Source: Halovivax gelatinilyticus (GTDB lineage Archaea > Halobacteriota > Halobacteria > Halobacteriales > Natrialbaceae). Taken from it: 64,000 nt of DNA. This document shows positions 27,536 through 37,215 of the stretch, one piece after another. How positions within the stretch are numbered: the first letter of the stretch is position 1; the number at the start of each line of letters is the position of its first letter. The position numbers and the translations under genes were made by a program. The DNA lies in the NCBI RefSeq assembly GCF_024300625.1, contig NZ_CP101322.1, positions 881,992-945,991 of the forward strand, given 5' to 3'. The notes below the pieces were generated by a model, which saw nothing but the letters and a program-made list of their open reading frames with translations, ran no database searches and had not been told where the DNA came from.

Positions 27536-27852
27536 TGGCGCTCACACCGTCGGTCCTCGGCACGCTCGCGTTCACCCTGCTCGCGTTCTGGGGCGTCGCC
27601 ATCTGGGCGCTCACTCGGACCTTGCGCCAGGAAGAGCACAAAGTCGAACTCCTGTCCGAGCAGGATCGGATCGACACCTACTCGCCCAGGGCGCTCGCCG
27701 ACCTTCGCGAGTGGATCGAGGAGAATCCGACCGACCCGCTCGTCGACGACGCGCGGGCGGCCCACAACGAGTGCGTCGAGACGCTCCGATCCGTCGACCG
27801 GTACTACTACGACTGGACCGACGGGGAGGTCGAACGCCTAGAGCGACTGTAA
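27535..27852 (+). CDS. Small single-TM partner of the NSS transporter
   Basis: A 105-residue protein overlapping the transporter stop (ATGA). One N-terminal helix (LGTLAFTLLAFWGVAIWALT) is followed by a charged, soluble tail with SPRALADLREWIEENP. The position recalls MetS, the small subunit that follows the NSS transporter MetP in actinobacteria, though this protein is longer and no sequence match is claimed. A role as transporter subunit is inferred from the coupling. Confidence 0.7.
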   Translation: MALTPSVLGTLAFTLLAFWGVAIWALTRTLRQEEHKVELLSEQDRIDTYSPRALADLREWIEENPTDPLVDDARAAHNECVETLRSVDRYYYDWTDGEVERLERL

Positions 27853-27883
27853 GCCACTCACGTCCACTCCGACCCGCTCGCAC

Positions 27884-29095
27884 TCAGATGTAATCGTCGG
27901 GCCGACCGTTACCGTCCGGAGTATCGTCGAACCGATCCAGCGAGAAGTACGAACGGTCGATCTCGACGCCGTCGAACGTCGGGTCCTCGCCGCAGACCAT
28001 TCCAGCGGTCAGTTTCCCGACGGCCGGGCCGTGTTTGAAGCCGTGACCAGAGAAGCCACAGCACCAGAAACAGCCCGCCGGCCCGGCGGCGTCGATCACG
28101 AAGTCGTGATCGGGCGTCGTCGAGTAGACGCCGCAGTACGAGCCCTTGATACCCGCGTCGGCGAGACCCGGCACGTGCTCGGCGAGCGTCTCGACGAGTT
28201 CGAGGACGGTCTCCTCGTCCGGTGAATCGTCGTACTCGTCAGGGTCGGTGGGTTCGTCGTGGCGGTGGGTCGCGACGAGGACGCCACCGCCGACGTCCGG
28301 CCGCACGTACCACTGCCCGCCGGGCAGGCTGGTCGTCGGCGTCAGATCGGGATACCGCTCGGCGTAGTCGGCGGGTGGATCGAGCAGCAGAATCTGCTCG
28401 CGCACCGGCTCGATCGGAACGTCGACGCCGACCGTCTCGGCCAGCTCGGGCGTCCACGGGCCGGCCGCCACGACGACCGACTCGCACGCGACGGTTCCGG
28501 CGTCCGTCCGAACGCCGGTCACCCGACCGGCGTCGGTCTCGATCGACTCGACGGCGACGCCGGTGTGGACGCTCGCTCCCCTGTCCGTCGCCCCGCGGGC
28601 GAACCCCTGGGCGACGTCCGAGCCGTCGGAGTAGGCGGCCGCGTCGTCGCTGACGGCGAAGTCGTACGCGGCCGCCCCGTCGTACATCGGGTATCGCTCT
28701 CGCAGTTGCGCACCGTCGTAGCGAGAGACCGGCAGATCGCGGTCGGACAGAACCTCGTAACCGGCCATCGCGTACGCACCGCCGGGCGTCCCCTCGTCGG
28801 CGAAGCGCACGAGCGGCGACTCTGCGTGCGCGATCGGCGCGCCGGTCTCCGCCTCGAACCGTCGGTAGAATTCGTGGCTCCAGCGAGCCAGGTCGGTGTA
28901 GATCGCCTCGTCCCCGTAGTGGTGGCGCAGGATGGCCGAGGAGTCGCCCGTCGAGCCGGCCGCGAGACGGTCGCGTTCGAAGAGGACGACGTCCTCGCCC
29001 GCTCGCGAGAGGAAGAACGCCGTCGCGGTCCCCATCACGCCGCCGCCGACGACGACTACGTCAGTCTCCGCCGGCAGGTCGTCACTCGCCGTCAC
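27884..29095 (-). CDS. FAD-dependent amine/amino-acid oxidoreductase (DAO family)
   Basis: A 403-residue flavoprotein of the DAO family, which includes sarcosine and glycine oxidases. The FAD-binding Rossmann motif is VVVVGGGVMGTATAFFLSR. Next come LAAGSTGDSSAILRHHYG near the flavin, and the C-terminal GFSGHGFKHGPAVGKLTAGM that closes over the isoalloxazine. It probably oxidises an N-methyl or primary amine. The GTG at 29095 starts 12 residues before the Rossmann strand. Convergent with the NSS operon, which could import its substrate (inference). Confidence 0.88.
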   Translation of the reverse strand: MTASDDLPAETDVVVVGGGVMGTATAFFLSRAGEDVVLFERDRLAAGSTGDSSAILRHHYGDEAIYTDLARWSHEFYRRFEAETGAPIAHAESPLVRFADEGTPGGAYAMAGYEVLSDRDLPVSRYDGAQLRERYPMYDGAAAYDFAVSDDAAAYSDGSDVAQGFARGATDRGASVHTGVAVESIETDAGRVTGVRTDAGTVACESVVVAAGPWTPELAETVGVDVPIEPVREQILLLDPPADYAERYPDLTPTTSLPGGQWYVRPDVGGGVLVATHRHDEPTDPDEYDDSPDEETVLELVETLAEHVPGLADAGIKGSYCGVYSTTPDHDFVIDAAGPAGCFWCCGFSGHGFKHGPAVGKLTAGMVCGEDPTFDGVEIDRSYFSLDRFDDTPDGNGRPDDYI

Positions 29096-29264
29096 GGGAC
29101 GCCACCGAGCGCGAACGCTCGCGGTCGACTGGACTCGACTCGCCTGGTACAGACCATATCGGGTAAACGAGCGCGACCACGATGAGGGTTCCCCAGCGTC
29201 GCCCGGTCGGCGAACCCGCCGGCCGATCCACACAGCAAAGCACCCCGCTCGCGTAGGGGCGGTC

Positions 29265-30413
29265 ATGCTCGAACTCGATGGCGAGGCGGCCGGCGGGCAA
29301 TTTCTCCGATCGGCGCTCTCGGTCGCCGCGGTCGAGAACCGGCCGGTCAGAATCGAGAACGTCCGCGGCGATCGGTCGCCGTCGGGGCTCAGACCACAGC
29401 ACCTTGCCGCGGTCGAGGCGCTCGCGACGATCTGCGACGCCGACGTCGAGGGCGCAGAACGCGACAGCGAGACGGTGACGTTCGATCCGACGCGCGAGGA
29501 GTCGGCCGGAATTTCCGGCGGGGAGTACGCGATCGACATCGAGACGGCCGGCAGCGTCACGCTCGTACTCGGCGCCATCCTCCCGCTTGCGACGCGACTC
29601 GCGGAGCCGATTCGACTCTCGATCACCGGCGGGACCGACGCCAAGTGGTCGCCGCCGCTCGCCTACCTCCAACGCGTCAAACTTCCGTTGTTGCGTCGGT
29701 TCGGATTGCAGGCGACCGTCGACGTGGATCGTCGGGGATTCTATCCCGCCGGCGGCGGCCGCGTGACGCTCACGATGGCTCCGTCGACGATCGCGCCGAT
29801 TCGACTCACCGAACGGGGACCGCTCAGAGGAATTCGATGTTACTCGGCCGAATCGGCGTCGCTGGCCGACCGCGACGTCGCCGCGCGGCAACTCGACGGA
29901 TTCGAAAACCGGCTCGAATCGGCGAGTGCACTCGATCACCTCCCGAGTTCGGGGACGAACGCTGAGGACCTCGCCGATCGGATGCTCGCAGAGCGAACCG
30001 TCACGACCGCGGTCACCGACAGCCCGGGATCGGCGATCGTCAGTCGGCTCGACTTCGAGCACGCCACCTGCGGAACCAGCGCGCTCGGCGAGCGCGGGAC
30101 GCCCGCCGAACGGGTCGGCGAACGAGCGGCGCAGGCGGCGATTTCCGTCCTCGAATCGAGCGCACCGGTCGACGATCACCTCGCCGATCAGCTGCTGATC
30201 TGGCTCGCGCTTGCCGGCGGGCGCGTTCGCATTCCTCGCGTCACCGACCACGTCGAGTCGAGTCTCTCGCTCCTGTCGGCGGTCGGCTACGCGATCGACG
30301 GACCGTCCGCGTCCGACGAGCGATCGACTGGCCGTCACTCGCGGGACGAATGGACGAGTGACAAACCGACGGGTGACGAGACGGTCGTCGTGAGCGCGCC
30401 AGGGACTCGTTGA
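29265..30413 (+). CDS. rtcA: RNA 3'-terminal phosphate cyclase
   Basis: A 382-residue RtcA. It converts RNA 3'-phosphates to 2',3'-cyclic phosphates using ATP, via an adenylated histidine. The N-terminal DGEAAGGQFLRSALS and GLRPQHLAAVEA motifs are typical. The YPAGGGRVTL motif and the catalytic histidine H305 in VDDHLADQLL are intact. The C-terminus extends about 45 charged residues beyond the fold. No RtcB or other RNA repair gene is next to it. ATG 29265 opens the conserved strand. Confidence 0.93.
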   Translation: MLELDGEAAGGQFLRSALSVAAVENRPVRIENVRGDRSPSGLRPQHLAAVEALATICDADVEGAERDSETVTFDPTREESAGISGGEYAIDIETAGSVTLVLGAILPLATRLAEPIRLSITGGTDAKWSPPLAYLQRVKLPLLRRFGLQATVDVDRRGFYPAGGGRVTLTMAPSTIAPIRLTERGPLRGIRCYSAESASLADRDVAARQLDGFENRLESASALDHLPSSGTNAEDLADRMLAERTVTTAVTDSPGSAIVSRLDFEHATCGTSALGERGTPAERVGERAAQAAISVLESSAPVDDHLADQLLIWLALAGGRVRIPRVTDHVESSLSLLSAVGYAIDGPSASDERSTGRHSRDEWTSDKPTGDETVVVSAPGTR

Positions 30414-30603
30414 GCCGATCGCACCGGCTAGCCGAGATCGCGAGCGGGCGGATAGGGTCCGTTGAAGGTGAGCAGGGAGCGCTATCCAACCGGAGGCCTC
30501 GCGTCGGACCGCCACCACTTATGACACGTCCTTCCGTGAGGTTGTCTATGATCGAGCCGACTGTTCACACGAGTACCGACCCCCACTCGAGACGGAGGCA
30601 CCG

Positions 30604-31560
30604 ATGAGCGATCTGGTCGCGTTCGGGGAAACGATGCTTCGACTGTCCCCGCCGGGCCACCAGCGGCTGGAATCGGCCTCGTCGCTCGAACTCCACGTCG
30701 GCGGTTCCGAGAGCAACGTCGCGGTCGCGGCGGATCGCCTCGGCGCCGTCGCGACCTGGATGTCGAAGCTGCCGCGAAACCCGCTGGGTCGTCGCATCGT
30801 CGGCGAGCTCCACCAGTGCGGTATCGAGACCGACGTCGCCTGGAGTCGAACCGGCCGCGTCGGCACTTACTACGTCGAAACTGCCGGCGAACCGCGTGGA
30901 TCGAACGTCGTCTACGACCGCGACTCGAGCGCGATTACGACCGCGACCCCCGAGGAACTCAATCTGGATCGGATCCGGGACGCCCGACTCTTTTTCACCT
31001 CGGGCATCACGCCGGCGCTCTCGCCGACGCTGCGCGAGACGACGATGAAACTGCTCCAGACCGCCCGGTCGGCCGGAACGACGACCGCGCTCGACTTGAA
31101 CTACCGGGAGAAACTCTGGTCGCCGAAAGAAGCCCAGGACGTACTGACGAACCTCTTTCCGGGCATCGACGTGCTGATAATCGCCGCGCGGGACGCGAAA
31201 GCCGTGCTCGGATTCGAGGGAGATCACCGCCAGCTCGCACACAAGCTCGGCTCGCAGTTCGACTTCACGACCGTCGTCGTCACCCGGGGCAGTCAGGGGG
31301 CACTCGCCTGGCACGACAGCGTCGTCCACGACCAGGACGCGTTCGAGACGGAGACGACCGAACCGATCGGAGCCGGCGACGCCTTCTCGGGGGCGTTTCT
31401 CGCCCGGCGACTCGCCGGCGACGACGTCCAGCGGGCGCTCGAATACGCCGCCGCGACCGCCGCACTCAAGCGAACGATTCCGGGCGACGTCGCGCGGGTG
31501 ACGATGGAGGAAGTCGAACGCGTCGTCGCCGAGAACGGAACGGGCGGTATCACGCGGTAA
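30604..31560 (+). CDS. PfkB-family sugar kinase, probably 2-keto-3-deoxygluconate kinase
   Basis: A 318-residue ribokinase-fold kinase. The opening VAFGETMLRLSPPG and GGSESNVAVAADRLG bind the sugar. LDLNYREKLW is the pattern seen in KDG kinases. The ATP site ends with PIGAGDAFSGAFLAR, with catalytic base D259. It resembles the haloarchaeal KdgK of the semi-phosphorylative Entner-Doudoroff pathway, which makes KDPG for an aldolase such as that at 1-770. The substrate assignment is inferred from similarity. Confidence 0.88.
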   Translation: MSDLVAFGETMLRLSPPGHQRLESASSLELHVGGSESNVAVAADRLGAVATWMSKLPRNPLGRRIVGELHQCGIETDVAWSRTGRVGTYYVETAGEPRGSNVVYDRDSSAITTATPEELNLDRIRDARLFFTSGITPALSPTLRETTMKLLQTARSAGTTTALDLNYREKLWSPKEAQDVLTNLFPGIDVLIIAARDAKAVLGFEGDHRQLAHKLGSQFDFTTVVVTRGSQGALAWHDSVVHDQDAFETETTEPIGAGDAFSGAFLARRLAGDDVQRALEYAAATAALKRTIPGDVARVTMEEVERVVAENGTGGITR

Positions 31561-31707
31561 GGCAGACAGGATCGACCGCAGATCTCGGCCTCCTCGTCGT
31601 CCACCGCACTCTCGGACGGCAACTGCGCCGTCCGGGTCGACGCAGACCGACGTTTTGATGGATTTGCCAGAAGGGGTTTTTCACTCCCCCAGGGACTCCC
31701 GAGTGCA

Positions 31708-32832
31708 ATGAGCAGAACAGTAGCCGCCGTAACCGCTGCCCTCCTGGTGACGAGCCTGTTCGCGCTGGCCGTCCCGGGTGGTGCGCTGTCGAGTCAGGCA
31801 TCGACCTCCAACGAAACCTACGCGGGCACCCACGTCGACTTCGGCGTCGAGGGTGACGCACTCGTCGACTTCGCCGTCGACAACGCGACGACGTTCAGCG
31901 ACGTGAGCGTCCAGTCCGAATCCGACGCCGGAGCTGGCGTCGGGCTCGGTGCGGTCGTCGACATCGACGGGGCCGCACTCTCGCTCTCCGCTCAGACGGA
32001 GACGAGCGCGACCGTCGTCGCCGACAGCGGTGCGGAGATCAACGCCCACGACACCGACCGCGGCCAGCTCGTCGTCAGCGCGGGCGGCGAGAGCCAGCTC
32101 GTCGAAGCGACGCTCGGAAGCGACGCGTCGGCCGAAGTCGACGGTGAAACCGTCGTCGTAACGAGCGGCGAGCGCGAGGGAGCGTTCCTCGTAGTCGGCG
32201 ACGGCGAGGTCACCGTCAACGACGAGGGAGACGTAGCCGCAGAACTCGCGGGCGACGCGGAACTGGTCTTCCGATCGTACGCCGAGGGCGAGCGCGACGA
32301 GGAGGCCATCGCCGAGGAGTCGTTGATCGCCGCGGGCGACGCGACGGTCGACCTCCACGTCGAACAGCGCGGCGACGAGGTCGTCTCCGAAGCCGTCACG
32401 TACGGACAGGAGACCTCGGCCGACGCTCGCGCCGAGGCCGAACAGCGCGTCGAACTGACGATCGATCGGACGGAAAGCGAGGGAACGATCGTCCTCACGA
32501 CCGTCTCCGAGGCGGCCGTCGGATCGATCGAGGACCTCGGCGTCGCCATCGACGGCGAAGCCGCCGTCGAGGCGAGTTCACAGTCGGATCTCGAAGCCGG
32601 TGCGGCCGGCGAGGAACCCCGGTACATGATCACCTCGCACAACGAGGCGGAGGGCGAGGCGACGGTCGCGATCGCCGTCGATCACTTCTCCGAGCGAACG
32701 GTGACGATGTCGAGCGATGAATCGACCGACGATTCGTCGGGCGTCGGCGTCGGTGACGACGCCCTCCCCGGGTTCGGCGCGCTCGGGGCGCTAATCGCCT
32801 CGCTCGCCGCCGTCATCGTGCGCCTCCGATAA
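31708..32832 (+). CDS. Secreted PGF-CTERM surface protein
   Basis: A 374-residue exported protein. A Sec signal (VAAVTAALLVTSLFALAVPGGALS) precedes a low-complexity, beta-rich body high in Ala, Glu, Val and Asp. The C-terminus DDALPGFGALGALIASLAAVIVRLR is a PGF-CTERM signal. In haloarchaea, archaeosortase ArtA removes this signal and attaches a lipid. The protein is therefore likely anchored to the outer membrane leaflet under the S-layer. Its body matches no known enzyme. A strong TATA-like tttttcac lies near 31675. Confidence 0.82.
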   Translation: MSRTVAAVTAALLVTSLFALAVPGGALSSQASTSNETYAGTHVDFGVEGDALVDFAVDNATTFSDVSVQSESDAGAGVGLGAVVDIDGAALSLSAQTETSATVVADSGAEINAHDTDRGQLVVSAGGESQLVEATLGSDASAEVDGETVVVTSGEREGAFLVVGDGEVTVNDEGDVAAELAGDAELVFRSYAEGERDEEAIAEESLIAAGDATVDLHVEQRGDEVVSEAVTYGQETSADARAEAEQRVELTIDRTESEGTIVLTTVSEAAVGSIEDLGVAIDGEAAVEASSQSDLEAGAAGEEPRYMITSHNEAEGEATVAIAVDHFSERTVTMSSDESTDDSSGVGVGDDALPGFGALGALIASLAAVIVRLR

Positions 32833-32894
32833 ACCGAATTCGTTTTTCCGCCGTCACTGGTCCGGCTCCGTCTCGCTTACCCGCTCGGTGGATC

Positions 32895-34829
32895 CTACAC
32901 CGCCGTCGATCGATCGACGAGTTCGACGTCGGAAAACTCGAAGCGAGCGCCGCCCGCCGACCCCTCCGTCACGCGAACCGACCAGCCGTGGGCCTCGGCG
33001 ATCCGATCGACGATCGCGAGTCCGTAGCCCGTTCCCCCGTTTCCGGAGACGCCCATCTCCATGATCGATTCCGCCGTTTCGTCCGGGATACCGACACCGT
33101 CGTCTTCGACGTAAAACCCGTCCTCGAACGTTCCGACGCGGATGGTGACCGACCGCTCGTGGCTATCGTCCGATCCCGTCGAACCGTGTTCGACGGCGTC
33201 CTCGCGAACTTGTGAGTGAGGGCTCGTTGAGCCGTGCTCAACGGCGTTCCGAAAGAGATTCTCGAAGACGTGCGCGAGCCTGTCGCCGTCGGCTCGAACG
33301 TGGGCATCGGCGGCGACCGTCAACCGAGCCGATTCGGTCGGAACCGTCCGCCAGCAGTCGGTCGCGACGGCCTCGAGCGAAAGAAACCGGCGCTCGTCGA
33401 TGAGTTCGCCATCGGCGGCGAGCGTCCGGGTGTCGTCGATGATCGTCGCCATCCGGTCTGTGGCCGCAATCGCGTCGTGGAGGTGGGACGACGAGCACTC
33501 TTCGTCTATGAGGTCGAGGCTGCCACGAACGACGTTCAACGGGTTTCGCAGGTCGTGTGAGAGGATCCGAGAGAGCTCGTCGAGGCGCTCGTTCTGCCGG
33601 TGGAGACGCCCCTCGCGTTCGATCCGGGAGAGCGCGCTCGCGGTGTGACTCGCGAGCAGTTCGCCGAGTTCGAGGTCCGTCTCGGTGAACGCGTTCGACT
33701 CCTCGTCGACGGCCTGAAAGACGCCGTGGTCGCCGATCGGAATGCTGATCGCCGAGCGGAACGGTCCTTGCGGGTCCGCCTCGGGGTAGTCCTCGACGTC
33801 GTCGATCACCATGGACTCGCCGGTCCGGTAGGTTTTTCCGGCGATTCCCTCGTCGATCGACATGGTCGTGACTTCGGCTTCGTGGATCTCCTCGGAGAGC
33901 GCCGCCTTGTGCAAGTAGCCGTCCGCTTCGAGGTCGATGATGCTGAGGTCGAAGTTGAGCAACTGCTCGCTCGCTTCGATGGCCCGCTCGCAGATGGCCT
34001 CGGTCGACTCGAGGGAATCGAGATCGACGGCGACCGCGTTGAGCGCCGCCAGCGCCCGTTCCCGTCGCTTTCGTTCGGTGATGTCCCGGGAGAATCCCAC
34101 GATCGCCTCGACGGAGCCGGTGACGTCGATGACGGGTTCGGCGTTGACCCAGACCCACCGGCTGAATCCGTCGGCCTCGTTGACCCGATACTCGATCGAG
34201 ACGGATTCGCCGGCCGAGAGACGTTTCATCGCTCGTTTCGTTTGTTCTCGATCGTCTGGATGTATCGCCGAGAGAAACAGCCGCGGTTCGGCGCGCAATG
34301 CGTCGGCGTCGATCCCGAAAATCGGTTCGACCGCGGCATTGACGAAGCGAACCTCCTCCCAGTCTGCGTCGAACATCCAGAGCACGTCGTTCGACTGATC
34401 GACGAGTTTCCGAAGCGGCCGATCCATCGACCGACCGGTTCGCGTTCGGTCGGCGAGCGCCGCGATTCGATCGGCCAGGTGCGAAAGTTGGTCGACGTCA
34501 CCTTTCCGAACGAACTCGAGGCGGTGCCAGTGGCGTGCGTCGATAGAAACGGCGCGAGGGTGCTCGCTCGAAAATAGTACGAACGGGTGTTCGAGCCCGC
34601 GATCACGGACCGAGCGAAGAAACGAGAGTCCGTCGGTCGCCGCCAGTTCGTAATCGCTGACGATGCAATCGATCGCTTGCGGTTCGGTTTCGAGTGCGTC
34701 GATCGCGTCGGCGACGCTCGTCGCCGAGACGACCTCGAACCGATCGGCGTCCCGTTCGAGATAGTTCGCAGTCAGGTCCAGAATCGAGTGATCGTCGTCG
34801 ACGTGTAGGACCCGATATGGCGACTGCAT
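32895..34829 (-). CDS. Receiver-PAS-GAF hybrid histidine kinase
   Basis: A 644-residue soluble kinase. An N-terminal receiver (RVLHVDDDHSILDL, phosphoacceptor D59 in CIVSDYEL) is followed by a PAS domain at about 125-250 ending GFSRDITERK, then a GAF domain at about 260-400. The HisKA box reads ILSHDLRNPLNVV. The ATPase motifs are NLFRNAVEHG, DDGVGIPD and GTGYGLAIV, the last slightly unusual. The receiver at the N-terminus suggests it is itself controlled by another kinase. ATG 34829 is preferred; a GTG lies six bases upstream. Confidence 0.9.
   Translation of the reverse strand: MQSPYRVLHVDDDHSILDLTANYLERDADRFEVVSATSVADAIDALETEPQAIDCIVSDYELAATDGLSFLRSVRDRGLEHPFVLFSSEHPRAVSIDARHWHRLEFVRKGDVDQLSHLADRIAALADRTRTGRSMDRPLRKLVDQSNDVLWMFDADWEEVRFVNAAVEPIFGIDADALRAEPRLFLSAIHPDDREQTKRAMKRLSAGESVSIEYRVNEADGFSRWVWVNAEPVIDVTGSVEAIVGFSRDITERKRRERALAALNAVAVDLDSLESTEAICERAIEASEQLLNFDLSIIDLEADGYLHKAALSEEIHEAEVTTMSIDEGIAGKTYRTGESMVIDDVEDYPEADPQGPFRSAISIPIGDHGVFQAVDEESNAFTETDLELGELLASHTASALSRIEREGRLHRQNERLDELSRILSHDLRNPLNVVRGSLDLIDEECSSSHLHDAIAATDRMATIIDDTRTLAADGELIDERRFLSLEAVATDCWRTVPTESARLTVAADAHVRADGDRLAHVFENLFRNAVEHGSTSPHSQVREDAVEHGSTGSDDSHERSVTIRVGTFEDGFYVEDDGVGIPDETAESIMEMGVSGNGGTGYGLAIVDRIAEAHGWSVRVTEGSAGGARFEFSDVELVDRSTAV
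33183..33245 (-). repeat. Second copy of the VEHG-bracketed kinase insert
   Basis: The coding strand repeats the insert of the 17.5-kb kinase nearly base for base: VEHG-STSPHSQVREDA-VEHG. The hairpin core is ggctc-aac-gagcc, with the loop changed but both stem arms kept. Confidence 0.6.
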
Positions 34830-34989
34830 GGCCACTCTGTAGTTACGACACCTGAATAACTATTTCGGGCGAGACGTTCGGCGAGAATCGGAATAATCTT
34901 CGATTAACCGGTTACGCAGCCGAGGTCTCAACCATCGAAGTCGGTCGATTCGACCCAAAGTCTATCGGCCGTGCGCAAAAAGTGGTAGC

Positions 34990-36474
34990 ATGACACACAT
35001 CGCGATCGTCGGCGCCTACGGAAGTGCTGGCGTGGCCGTCGCGGACGAACTCGTCGAACGAGCCCCCGACGCGATACGGCTCACGTTGATCGACGACGGC
35101 GACCCCGGTGGTGGATTGTGCATCCTTCGGGGCTGCATGCCCTCGAAGGACGTACTCTCCGCAGCCCAGCACCGATATCAGGTTCGCCACGACGACCGGC
35201 TCTCGGGGGCGCCGGCGGTCGATTCCGAACGCGTCGTCGCCAGAAAAGACGAGCACGTCGCGGGGTTCGCCACCCACCGACGAACGCACGTCCACGAACT
35301 CGCCGAACGCGAGAATGTGACGTTTCACCGCGCGACGGCGCGGTTCGTGGGCGACCGTGAGCTCCGAATCGACCCGACCGATCCGTCCACGCCGGAAGAG
35401 ACGATCGAGCCCGACTACGTCGTGATCGCGACCGGCTCGACCGTCGCGGTTCCCGACCTTCCGGGTATCGAGGACGTCCCGTTCGACACGAGCGCCGACG
35501 TCCTCGACGCCACCGAGTTCCCCGATTCGGGGATCGTGATGGGCTTCGGGTACGTCGGACTCGAACTCGCGCCGTACCTCGCCGAGACGGGCGTCGATCT
35601 CACCGTCATCGAACACGACGACCGGCCCCTGGACGAGTTTCCCGCCGCCTACGGCGAGACGCTGCTCGATCTCTACCGCGACGACTTCGGCATCGACGTC
35701 CTGACGAACGCGGTCGAACGCCGCCTCGAACGGACCGACGACGGCGGAGTCAGACTCGTCGTCGACCGTACCGACGAACGGACGGCCGTCGAAGCCGACG
35801 CACTCTACCTGTTTACGGGCCGACGGCCCGCCCTCGAGGGACTCGGTCTCGACGAGACCAGACTCGATCCGCCCGCGGACGACGACGCACCGTGGGTCGG
35901 ATCGACGTTACAAGCGCCGAACGACGAACGCGTGTTCGTGGTGGGCGACGCGAACGGGCGCGAGCCGATTCTCCACGTGGCAAAAGAACAGGGGTTCGCC
36001 GCCGCGCGCAACGTCCTCGCACACGCGAACGGTACGGACCTAGAGCGCTACGTCAACGTCCCCCACCACGTCATCTTCTCGGGACTCGGCGCCCATCCGT
36101 TCGCCCGCATCGGTCACACGCCGGCGACGGTCGCGAAGACGGAGATGGCTGCGATCGTGGTCACCCGCGAAGCCGCCGCGGACGGTGTATTCAAGACGAA
36201 AAATCACCCGGAGGGGCTGGCGACGCTGGTCGTCAACGCCGACGACGGGAGCGTCCTCGGCTACCAGGGGTTGCACCTCCACGCCGACGTGATGGCCAAG
36301 ACGATGCAACTCGCAGTCGAACTGAAACTCGACGTGCGCACCCTGCCTGACCGGGCCTACCACCCGACGACGCCCGAAATCCTCGACGGGTTGATTCGCG
36401 ACGCGACCGCCGAGCTCGCCCGACGAGAGGGCGACGTCGACCACGACGCGGAGTCAGCCGAAGGGACGCCGTGA
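34990..36474 (+). CDS. Pyridine nucleotide-disulfide oxidoreductase (dihydrolipoamide dehydrogenase-like)
   Basis: A 494-residue FAD enzyme. The N-terminal FAD motif is somewhat altered (IVGAYGSAGVAVADEL). The redox disulfide C44/C49 lies in GGLCILRGCMPSK. The central NAD(P) motif reads VMGFGYVGLELAPYLAE, and the second FAD strand VFVVGDANG. The dimerisation domain ends with HPTTPEIL, providing the His-Glu pair. It resembles Lpd and mercuric reductase relatives, but no lipoyl-complex genes are adjacent. The true electron acceptor is open. Confidence 0.85.
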   Translation: MTHIAIVGAYGSAGVAVADELVERAPDAIRLTLIDDGDPGGGLCILRGCMPSKDVLSAAQHRYQVRHDDRLSGAPAVDSERVVARKDEHVAGFATHRRTHVHELAERENVTFHRATARFVGDRELRIDPTDPSTPEETIEPDYVVIATGSTVAVPDLPGIEDVPFDTSADVLDATEFPDSGIVMGFGYVGLELAPYLAETGVDLTVIEHDDRPLDEFPAAYGETLLDLYRDDFGIDVLTNAVERRLERTDDGGVRLVVDRTDERTAVEADALYLFTGRRPALEGLGLDETRLDPPADDDAPWVGSTLQAPNDERVFVVGDANGREPILHVAKEQGFAAARNVLAHANGTDLERYVNVPHHVIFSGLGAHPFARIGHTPATVAKTEMAAIVVTREAAADGVFKTKNHPEGLATLVVNADDGSVLGYQGLHLHADVMAKTMQLAVELKLDVRTLPDRAYHPTTPEILDGLIRDATAELARREGDVDHDAESAEGTP

Positions 36475-36543
36475 GTCGGGCCCGGTAATGGTCGTCGAGG
36501 CTACCCACGAACGTTTTTGTCCGGTTCGAACCGAGTGGATCGT

Positions 36544-37068
36544 ATGAAATCGACCGTTCGCGAAGCCAACCCGGAGGACGCCGGCGCCGTCCGGGACGTC
36601 GCTCGCGAGAGCTGGCACGCCGCCTACGACGACCTGATCGGCGCCGAGTCGGTCGACCGGACGATCGATCGATGGTACGCGGTGGATTCGCTCGCCGAAT
36701 CGATCGCGGGCGCTGCAGAACGCGACGATGCGACGTTTCTCGTCAGCGAACGGACGGTCTCGACGAACGGAGACCGCGTCGTCGGGTTCGCGAACGCCGG
36801 TCCGCACCCCGAGCTGGAGGCGACGGCGAAGCTGTCTCGCATCTACGCGAGACCGTCGGTCTGGGGTGAGGGAGTCGGTCGTCGACTGCTCGACCGGCTG
36901 GAAGCGGATCTCACCGAGCACTTCGACCGGCTCTGGCTGGAAGTCGTCGCCGGAAACGAGGTCGGCATCTCGTTCTACGAGTCGACCGGCTTCGACCGAA
37001 TCGGCGAACAAGAGAGCGTCCTCGGCGACGACGTGGTGGAGTATCTGTACGAGAAGGCGTTGGAGTGA
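36544..37068 (+). CDS. GNAT family N-acetyltransferase
   Basis: A 174-residue acetyltransferase. STVREANPEDAGAVRDVARESW starts the fold, and the acetyl-CoA loop is VWGEGVGRRLLDRLE. The C-terminal strand LWLEVVAGNEVGISFYESTGFDRIGE is characteristic. The substrate cannot be told. The ATG at 36544 is supported by the conserved first strand. It borders the low-GC island, and its last bases adjoin the left flanking repeat. Confidence 0.9.
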   Translation: MKSTVREANPEDAGAVRDVARESWHAAYDDLIGAESVDRTIDRWYAVDSLAESIAGAAERDDATFLVSERTVSTNGDRVVGFANAGPHPELEATAKLSRIYARPSVWGEGVGRRLLDRLEADLTEHFDRLWLEVVAGNEVGISFYESTGFDRIGEQESVLGDDVVEYLYEKALE

Positions 37069-37080
37069 CGGTTCACGGTT

Positions 37081-37215
37081 TCCGAGGACGTCGCTCGCTA
37101 CGCTCTGTTCACGGCTTCGCCGTTCACGTTGTCCGAGGTCTCACTACGTTCGACCTCGCTCTCGCTAAGTCCTCGCAAGCCACTATCCCTCGATTGATCA
37201 CCTCCATCGGATCGA
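37081..37215. repeat. Left flank repeat: 85-nt direct repeat plus decayed rnr 3'-end copy
   Basis: Bases 37081-37166 match 39160-39244 at 85 positions with a single inserted base. Bases 37170-37215 then match the last codons of the rnr-like gene (39319-39364) at 39 of 46 positions, in the same order and orientation. Read on the minus strand the fragment still gives DPMEVINRGI, against DPMAVNNRGI in the real gene. It is thus a relic of the rnr end placed beside the GNAT gene. Confidence 0.8.
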
